Source: Desulfovibrio sp.
Lineage (GTDB): Bacteria > Desulfobacterota > Desulfovibrionia > Desulfovibrionales > Desulfovibrionaceae
Length of the DNA stretch: 33,490 nucleotides
Reading direction: 5' to 3'
Assembly: GCA_016218665.1 (NCBI GenBank)
Contig: JACRDI010000025.1
Location: 1-33,490, forward strand
Position 1 is the first letter of the stretch. Each line of letters opens with the position of its first letter. Positions 1-8,100 of this stretch are shown piece after piece. The notes beneath the pieces were generated by a model, which ran no database searches, was not told where the DNA came from, and saw nothing but the letters and a program-made list of their open reading frames with translations. The translations under genes were made by a program, and so were the position numbers.

Positions 1-1
1 G

Positions 2-1759
2 GCCGACCGCCTGCACAACATGCGCACCCTGGACTTCCAGAACTCCGTCAAGCAGCGGCTCATCAGCCAGGAGACGCTGGAGATCTACGCGCCGCTGGCC
101 AACCGCCTGGGCCTGCACCGCACCAAGGTGGAGCTTGAGGACCTCTGCCTCAAGTACCTCAAGCCCGACGTGTACGAGCAGATAGACCAGGGCGTGGCCA
201 CGCACCGCACGGCCGACAACGTCTACATCGACAAGGTGGTCTCGCTCATCACGCAGATGCTTGCGGAGAACAACATCAAGGGCCGCGTGGCCGGGCGCAT
301 AAAGCACCGCTACAGCATCTTCGCCAAGATGCAGCAGCAGGAGCTGGGCCTGGACCAGATCTTCGACCTCATCGCCTTCCGGGTCATCGTGCCCAGCCTG
401 AAGGACTGCTACGCGGCCCTGGGCCTGGTGCACGCCCAGTGGAAGCCCGTTTCCGGCCGCTTCAAGGACTACATCTCCATCCCCAAGGCCAACATGTACC
501 AGAGCGTGCACACCACGGTCATCGGCCCGGACGGGGAGCGCATCGAGATCCAGATACGCACCGAGGAGATGAACCGCGTGGCCGAGTACGGCGTGGCCGC
601 GCACTGGCAGTACAAGGAGAAGGGCAAGAAGGGCAGCAGCCGCGACGCCGAGCGCTTCACCTGGCTTAGGCAGATCCTGGACTGGCAGCGCGACCTGAAG
701 GACCCGCGCGAGTTCATGTCCAGCTTGCGCATCGAGCTCTTCCAGGACGAGGTCTACGTCTTCACCCCCAGGGGCGACATCAAGGAACTGCCCGAGGGCG
801 CCACCCCGGTGGACTTCGCCTACTCCGTGCACTCCAAGGTGGGCGACCACTGCGCCGGGGCCAAGGTCAACGGCCGTCTCGTGCCCCTTGGAACGCCGCT
901 GAAGAACGGCGACCGGGTGGAGATCATCACCGACGCCCACCGCAACCCCAGCCGCGACTGGCTCAAGTTCGTCAAGACCGCCCGCGCCCGCACGCGCATC
1001 AAGCAGTACATCCGCACCGAGGAACGCGCCCGCAGCATCACCCTGGCCAAGGAAATGCTGGAAAAGGAAGGCCGCAAGGTCGGCATCAACGTGGCCAAGG
1101 CCATGAAGGACGGCCACTTCCTCAAGCTGGCCGAGGAATTCGCCTGCCCCAGCGTGGACGAACTGCTCTCCCAGGTGGGCTATGCGCGGCTCACCCCGCG
1201 CAAGGTTCTGCAGAAGCTCTACGGCATGCTCCACGCGGGCGAGAAGCTGGGTGAGGACCGCGAGCGCAAAGGCGCGCAAGAGGCCGCCCCTGCCGCCGCC
1301 GAGGCCCCCAAGCAGAAGAAGGGCGAGGGCATCCGCATCAGCGGCGTGGACGACGTGCTGGTGCGCTTCGCCAGCTGCTGCAACCCCCTGCCGGGCGAGC
1401 CCATCGTGGGCTACATCTCGCGCGGGCGCGGGGTCACCATCCACGCGGCGGACTGCACCAACCTGAAGGAACTGGAGGCCGAGCGCCTGGTGTCCGTCAC
1501 CTGGGACGGTGTTGAGGACAAGCCCTACCCGGCCAGGATCCGCATCACCTGCCGCAACTTCAAGGGCGCGCTGGCCAGGGTCACGGCGCTTTTGACCGAC
1601 GACGACGTGAACATCGACTCCGGTGATTTCCGCTCCAACGTGGACGGCAACGCGGTGATGGAGTTCACGGTGGAGGTGACCAACCTGACGCAGCTTTACG
1701 GCGTGCTGGACAAGATCCGCAACGTGGAGTCCGTCACCGAGGCCATCCGCGTCTCTTAA
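2..1759 (+). CDS. rel: Bifunctional (p)ppGpp synthetase/hydrolase of the Rel/SpoT family, 5' end outside the window
   Basis: The protein makes and degrades the stringent-response alarmone (p)ppGpp in the cytoplasm. The frame is open from the first bases and starts with ADRLHNMRTL, the end of the HD hydrolase domain. About 585 residues are visible, and by comparison with full-length Rel (about 720) roughly 140 are missing. The synthetase domain follows, with GRIKHRYSI, the substrate loop GRFKDYISIPK near base 460, and EIQIRT then GVAAHWQYKE. The charge pattern RFKD is that of bifunctional enzymes, not the EXDD of RelA-only synthetases. A TGS domain (DEVYVFTPRG...) covers about bases 755-930, a conserved-cysteine region with RFASCCNPLPGEP lies near base 1370, and an ACT domain ends the protein. 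All key synthetase motifs look intact. The next gene starts 10 bases after the stop, so the two are probably cotranscribed. Confidence 0.96.
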   Translation, partial: ADRLHNMRTLDFQNSVKQRLISQETLEIYAPLANRLGLHRTKVELEDLCLKYLKPDVYEQIDQGVATHRTADNVYIDKVVSLITQMLAENNIKGRVAGRIKHRYSIFAKMQQQELGLDQIFDLIAFRVIVPSLKDCYAALGLVHAQWKPVSGRFKDYISIPKANMYQSVHTTVIGPDGERIEIQIRTEEMNRVAEYGVAAHWQYKEKGKKGSSRDAERFTWLRQILDWQRDLKDPREFMSSLRIELFQDEVYVFTPRGDIKELPEGATPVDFAYSVHSKVGDHCAGAKVNGRLVPLGTPLKNGDRVEIITDAHRNPSRDWLKFVKTARARTRIKQYIRTEERARSITLAKEMLEKEGRKVGINVAKAMKDGHFLKLAEEFACPSVDELLSQVGYARLTPRKVLQKLYGMLHAGEKLGEDRERKGAQEAAPAAAEAPKQKKGEGIRISGVDDVLVRFASCCNPLPGEPIVGYISRGRGVTIHAADCTNLKELEAERLVSVTWDGVEDKPYPARIRITCRNFKGALARVTALLTDDDVNIDSGDFRSNVDGNAVMEFTVEVTNLTQLYGVLDKIRNVESVTEAIRVS

Positions 1760-1769
1760 GGAGGGGGCA

Positions 1770-2108
1770 ATGAAGACCATGGCGCTTTGCGCGGCGCTGC
1801 TTTTCTGCGCCGCCCCGGCCCTGGCCCAGCAGGGCTACCAGGACCTGCCCACCAGCGCCGGCGTGGGCCGGTGGGAGGCCGGCCACAAGGCCCAGTCCTA
1901 CAAGATCAGCGTGGACGGCGAGAGCATCTTCGTCAACGGCGTGCTGCAGAAGACGAAGTTCGACCCGTCCATGGACATCGCCATCAAGAACGGCGAGGCC
2001 GCCGTGCTGGTGCCCAAGGGCCAGGGGCTCACCCTCAGGCCCCGCGCCGCCGAGCCCCGCGCCGTCCCCGCCGCGCCTGCCGCAACGCCGCCGCCCGCCG
2101 ACAAATAG
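1770..2108 (+). CDS. Small exported protein of unknown function
   Basis: This is a 112-residue protein that I do not recognise. It begins with a clear signal peptide (MKTMALCAALLFCAAPALAQ, cleavage probably after AQQ or ALA), so it is probably periplasmic. The mature part has a short region around residues 25-80 that looks beta-rich (YKISVDGESIFVNG, then IKNGEAAVLVPKG). The tail is low-complexity Ala/Pro (residues about 88-112) and looks disordered. The Shine-Dalgarno sequence AAGGAGG overlaps the end of the rel stop codon, so translation is probably coupled to rel. The stop lies only 10 bases from the stop of the converging giant CHAT gene, with no strong terminator between them. Confidence 0.75.
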   Translation: MKTMALCAALLFCAAPALAQQGYQDLPTSAGVGRWEAGHKAQSYKISVDGESIFVNGVLQKTKFDPSMDIAIKNGEAAVLVPKGQGLTLRPRAAEPRAVPAAPAATPPPADK

Positions 2109-2118
2109 ATCCCTCCCC

Positions 2119-5100
2119 CTACTTGTAGTCCCCCGTCAGGGTGAAGGCGCTCCAGTATCCCGGATGCGGGAAGCGCGCCCGCACGTGCAGCATGGCCCGG
2201 CGCAGGCTCTCGGCCTTGGGCCGGGCCTGGTATTCGCGGTAGAACTGCTTCATGAGCATGGCCGTGGAGATGTCGCTCACCCGCCAGAGGCTTGAGATGA
2301 GCGCGTGCGTGCCCGCGTACAGGAAGGCCTGGTTGAAGCCCTGCACCTCGTCGCCGCTGGTCACCTTGCCGAGGCCCGTCTGGCAGGCCGAGAGCACGAT
2401 GAGGTCGGCGTTGATCTTGAGGTCGAAGATCTCGGCCGCCTCCAGGTCGCCGTCGGCGTTCTTCTTGCCGCCGGAGAGCTTGAGCGAGGAGAACAGCGGG
2501 TTCACGGGGTCGAACTCGCCGTGGGCGGCCATGTGGATGATGCCGAACTCGCCGATGTGCGCGGTCACCCATTCCTTAGTGGCCTTGTCCCGGGTCAGCG
2601 CGGTCATGTTCGGATAGTTCCAGGAAAGTGAGCCCACCTCGCGTTCGGCAAAGGGCAGCTCCAGGGACTGGTCGCGCAGGTCCGGGTTGCCGATGGCCAG
2701 CACCCGTGTGTTGCGCTCGGCCTTGCGGCGCTCAAGGGTGAAGCGGAACACGCTGGCGCTGGGCAGCTGGAACAGCGGGTGGCGGTCCAGCAGGTATTCG
2801 TTGCCGTCCGTCAGGCTGGCGAAGGAAAGGGTGTGCAGGGCGTCGTGCGGAACGACCCCCAGCTCCTTCCAGCCGGCGATTCTCGGCAGCGACGGGGCCA
2901 CCAGCAGGGCGTACAGCTCCTTGGAATGGGTCTCCGCCGGCTCAAGGTTCTGCAGCATGCGCCGGTAGGTCAGCACCATCCGGCCCAGGCTCTCCCGGCC
3001 GATGCGCGTGCGCGAGAGGCTCACGCCGTCCCGGTCCACGGCCCAGCAGAGCACCTCGTCCGCCGTGACGTAGTAGGTCAGGAGGCCAACGCCGGGCTCC
3101 AGCAGCTTCTGCACCTCGGCAAGGCCCAGTGGGTTGACGGACACCAGGCTGGCGAGGTCCGGGCGGCTGGCCTGGAGTTCCAGCAGCACGTCGCGGTACT
3201 CGTCCTGGGCGCGCTTCACGCCCTGGGCGTAGATGTCGCGCTCGGCCGGTGACTGGGCGTGGCCCAGCAAGGCCTCCTGCTCAGCCATCCGCGTGCGCAG
3301 CGTGGTGATGCGGTCATAGAGCGCCTTGTCCTGGGGGCGCTGGGGCGAGCGCCTGGTGTTGCCCAAGAGGTCGATCAAGTTGCGGGCGCGGGAGCGCTCG
3401 GCCGTGCGGAAGCTTTCGGCCACCTCGCCCATGTCGGCCAGCAGCGTCACCAGGTCCTCGTACACCACGGCCTTGTCGGCGATGAAGCCGTCCTTCAGCT
3501 GGTCCACCTTGAGCTCGGCGCGCATGTCCTCCACCACGGCCACGGCCTTTTCCAGCAGGGCGCGGGCCTCGGGGCGCTTGCCGGCCGCCATGTCCAGCCG
3601 GGCCAGGCCGTGCAGGGCGCGCCACTGGCTGTCGCGCAGGCCCATGGCGCGCGAGAGGGCGTCGGCTTCCGCGAAGGCGGCCCGGGCCTTGTCCGCGTTG
3701 CCCAGGGTCAGGTTGGCCTCGCCCTGGGCCAGCAGGATCTTGGTCTGGTTGATGCGGTTGCCCGTGCCGGAGACGATGGCCAGGGCCTCGTCCAGCAGGG
3801 GCAGGGCCTTCTTCGGGTCGCCCATACGCGTGTGCGTCTGGGCGATGTTGCGCAGGTCGTAGGCGATGGCCCAGCGCGAGCGTATCTCGCGGTCGATGCC
3901 GAGGGCCTCGTTCAGCGTGGCCAGGGCCTTTTCGGGCTTGCCCATGTCGCGCTCCACGAGGCCGCGGTTGTTCAGGGTGGTGGCCACCTCGTCCTTGCGG
4001 ATTCTGAGGCTCTTGGCCAGGGGCAGGGCGGCGTCCAGCTCGCGGATGGCGCGCTCGTGGTCGCCCAGGCTCCACCAGAGCAGCCCGGCCGTGTTGCGGG
4101 CGATGACCTGCTCCAGCACCCAGCCGTTCAGCTCGGCGCTTTTGAGCACCTGGCGCTCAAGGTCGAAGGCCTGCTGGTAGCGGGCCTGGCTCCAGGCGTT
4201 GTTCGCCTGCTCGATGACGATGCGCAGGCGCAGGCGTTCCTGGTTCTTGTCCGTGCCGGCCAGCTTCAGGGCCTCGGCGTACTTGGCGTCGGCCTCGGGG
4301 AAGTTGCCCAAGAGCCGGGCGCAGCGGCCCAGGTCGAGCTGGGCCTGGGCCATATCCGCCTTGCGGCCCAGGGCCGTGTAGATGGCGAGGGCCTGGCCGT
4401 AGGCGGACTTGGCCTGGGCGTACTGCGACAGGCGCATGTCGTGGATGCGCCCGATGCTCATGTACTGCTTGGCCACCAGCTCCTGCGATCCCGCCTTCCG
4501 GGACAGCCTGGCCGCGCCCTCGAAGCGCACCAGGGCCTTGTCGTACTGGATGGCGTTTTCCAGCACCGCGCCCAGGCTGGAGAGCGCCTCGATCTCCTTG
4601 GGCGCAAGCTCCAGGTTGGCCAGGATCTCCGCCGCCTGCTCAAGGGACGGGATGGCCTTGGCGTATTGCTCCAGCCGTGCCTGCACCAGTCCCAGGCGCA
4701 TGAGGGCTTCGGCCTGGGCCGCGGTGTCCGGCTGGGTCTTGGCCAGCAGTTGCGCCAGCTCCTGGGCGTAGGCCAGGGACGTGTCGTACTGCCCGGCGCC
4801 GTAGGCGCTCTCGCGCCCGTAGGCCAGCAGGTCCGGCATGTGCTTCCGGAACTGCTCTCCGGACCGGGCCACGCGCAGGGCGTTCTCGAACTGGGCCAGG
4901 GCCTGGGCGCTCCTGCCCGCCTTGAAGGCGTCCATGCCGGTGCGCACGTAGCGCGCGAACTGCGAGGCCGCGAAAACTCCGGCCTCTTGGGCGGTGAGGC
5001 CCGGGTCGCCGAGAAGCAGCCAGCCGGGCAGCTGGCCGGGCTGAGAACCGGGCTGATAACCGGACTGAAGGCCGGGCTGGCTCGCGCCCTGGGCCTTGGC

Positions 5101-8100
5101 CCGCGCGCCGGAGACGGAACCCTCGGCGTAGGCGGCCAGGAAGGGCTCCACAAAGGGCTTGGGGTTCGTGTCCTGCGCGGCCAGCACAGAGGGCACGCCG
5201 TAGAGCGAGAGCAGGTGCGCCGTGAGCGGCAGGTCGGCCGGATCGGCCTGGGCCAGCACGGCCAGGGAGGCGTCCTGCATGCGCGCGGCCAGGGAGGCCA
5301 GGGGCGCGGGCTCCCCTGCGGACGGGGCAAGGGCCAGGAAGCGCACGGGCTGCTGGTCCTGCCGGCTGGGGGCGATGGCCGCGGCACGGGCGGGATCGGA
5401 CGCCACGAGGGTGTGCGCCCAGGCGGCCTTGTCGGCGAGTGCGGGCTCTGTGTCCGGAATGCCCAGCGCCTCAAAGCCCTTTGGCGCGGCAAAGGAGCCG
5501 GACACGAAGAGCAGGTTCCTGCGGAAGGGCTTGCGCGCGCTCAGGCTGCGCTTCATGTGCGTGCCCGAGAGGCCCAGGGCCGTGGCGGTCCGGGCGTCCT
5601 GCGACGGGAAGACGGAGGGCTCCTCGAAGAGCAGCAGGCGCTTTTCCCCGGCGGCGAGGGGCGGCAGGGCGGGCGCCGGCCCGCTGCCCAGGTTCACAAG
5701 GCGCACGGAGTCGGCGTCGAGGCGGATGCCCGCCCACGCGTCCCCTGGCAGCAGGGCCACGCGCAGGGCGCCGGTTCCCTTGGGCAGGGCGTCCATGAGG
5801 TCCATGGCTTCGCTCGGCGCGGCCAGGATGAGCCCGACGGCGCCGGGGGCGTCCTGCCGGCCCAGCAGTTTGGCCGCCTCGGCCTTGAGCTGGGCCAGGC
5901 GTCTGGCGAGTTCCGCGTGCCGCTGGAGCAGCGCCGCCCCGGCCGGAGCGCCGTGGGCGGCAACGGCCGTGTCCGCCGTGGCGGAGAGCTCGGCCGACAG
6001 GCCGAAGAGCATGAGCAGCCAGTCCTGCTCGGCCGGATTGGCGCCCAGGCGCGCCACGCCGGGCAGGAACTCCCGGTCCGGGCCCAGGTCGCGCTTCAGG
6101 ATCTCCTCCTCCTGCTCGATGCGACGGGAGAGGTCCAGGCGCTCCTGGTCCTTGACGGTCGCCGCGCGGGCCTTGAGGTCGCGCAGGGCCAGCAGGCGCA
6201 GGCCGCTGCGGCGCAGCAGGGACTGTTCGGCGGCCGTGGGCGCGGGAATGCCCAGTCTGCCCATGCGCCCCACGCGCTCCAGCTCCGACAGGCGTTCCAG
6301 CAGGTTGTAGGCGTCCTCGGCCTTGTTGGCCCGCATCAGGCTTTCGACCATGGGCGCGAAGGCGCGCATGACCTCGCCGGGCCCGCAGGCCAGTTCGTCC
6401 ACCGGCAGGGCTTCCAGCGCGGCCAGGGCCTCCGGCAGCCTGCCCAGGCCGGCCAGGGCGCGCCAGCGCTGCGCGGGCAGCAGGCCGCGTTCGGAAAGGA
6501 CCAGGGCGGATTCCAGGGCCGTCTTGCGGTGCCCGTCCTCGCCCAGGCGCTGGGAAAGCGCGGCCTCGTTGAGGCGCAGGGCGGCGTTCAGCGCCAGGCC
6601 CCGGCGCGTGGCGGGCGGGTTGGCGGCGAACCAGGCCAGGCCCGCGCCCACGCGCTGCCCGGCGCGGGACAGAGAGTCCAGGCGCAGGGCGGCGTCCTCG
6701 GCAGTGTTGCCCTTGACGGCATCGGCGCTGGCACCAGCGCTAGCATCGGCCAGGGCCATGTCCTGTGCGGCCATGATGTTGTGGAACACGGGAGCGGCCA
6801 GGCTGTCCGGCCCGGGGGCGGCGGTGCGCAGGGCCCTTGCCGCCGCGTCCTCCAGCTGGCGCAGCTCGGTCAGGCGGGCGGCGAACCCGGCGTCGCGCGG
6901 CATGGCCAGGAGCGCGGCGGCCATGTCGGCCACATTGAGGCTGGCGCTCAGCGGGTTGTTCAGTTCGAGGGCCAGCTCGGCCGAGCGGCGGAAGCGCTCG
7001 TAGGCCGCTCCCTCGCGCCCCAGGGAGGATTCCAGCAGACCCGCCCGGTGCAGCAGCAGGGCCGCGCCGAAGGCGTCCTGCGGGGCCACCGCGCCCTTCT
7101 CGAAGCCCCTGGACTGGCGTTCCACCAGCCCCAGCGCCTCGCGCGGGCGGCCGCGCTCCGTGGCGATGCGCGCCAGGAAGGTCTCGGCCAGGCGCTTCTC
7201 CTGCTCCGCGCTGAAGCCGTAGGCCGCCTGGGAGGCCGCGCCCTTGTCGAGGGCCACGTCGATGTCCAGGTTGATGAGGCCCTTCTTGCGGCCGCCGCCC
7301 TTCTTGTCGGCCACGCCGTACTTGGACAGCAGCTCCGGAATGCGCCGGAAGCCGTCCTCCGCCTGGGCCAGCAGGCGGTCGCGCTCCGCCCCGGTGGTGA
7401 GGCCCGCCTCCATGAAGGCGTTGTAGGCCACGGAGCGCTGGTTGGCCACGAGGTTCCGGTTCAGGCCCAGGGCCGTGTTCATGGCCAGGGCCTGTTCGAA
7501 GGCCTCGCGGGCCTCGCGCCAGCGCCCGGCCTCCTGATAGGCCAGGCCCAGGCGGTCATAAAGCTCGGCGCGCAGCTCCACAAAGCGCGGCGGGAAGCCC
7601 AGGGCCTCGCGCACCTTGTTCGCCATGACGGCCAGGGTCTGCATGTTGGCCTCGCGGTCGGAGCCCATGAGGGGGCCCAGCTCGGCGACGATGCGTTCCT
7701 GCTCCGCCAGCAGGGCGCGCACTGCGGAGGCGTAAGCGTTCCAGGCCGGGTCCGGCGGCGGCCCGGCGGGCGCGATGCTGGCCTCGAAGAGCCGGTTGTT
7801 CAGCTCGCTTTGGCGCGCGGCCAGGGCCTTGGCCCTGTCGGCGGTGGCCGCATGGCCCAGGGCCGGGGTGAGCACGCGGTCGAACACGAACTTGTTGATG
7901 CGCCCGAAGACCTCGGAGGCGTACTTGGGCTGGATGCGCTTTTCCACCAGCTCCAGGGACTTGGAGTAGGCCAGGATGGGCTTTTCCGGCTCCCGCGACT
8001 GGAAGGCCGAGGCGCCGAAGCGCTGGTAGAAGAGGATCTCCGTCTCCTCGTTGTCGAAGGGCTGCTTGGACTCGTAGCGCCTGGAATACTCCTCGAAGGC

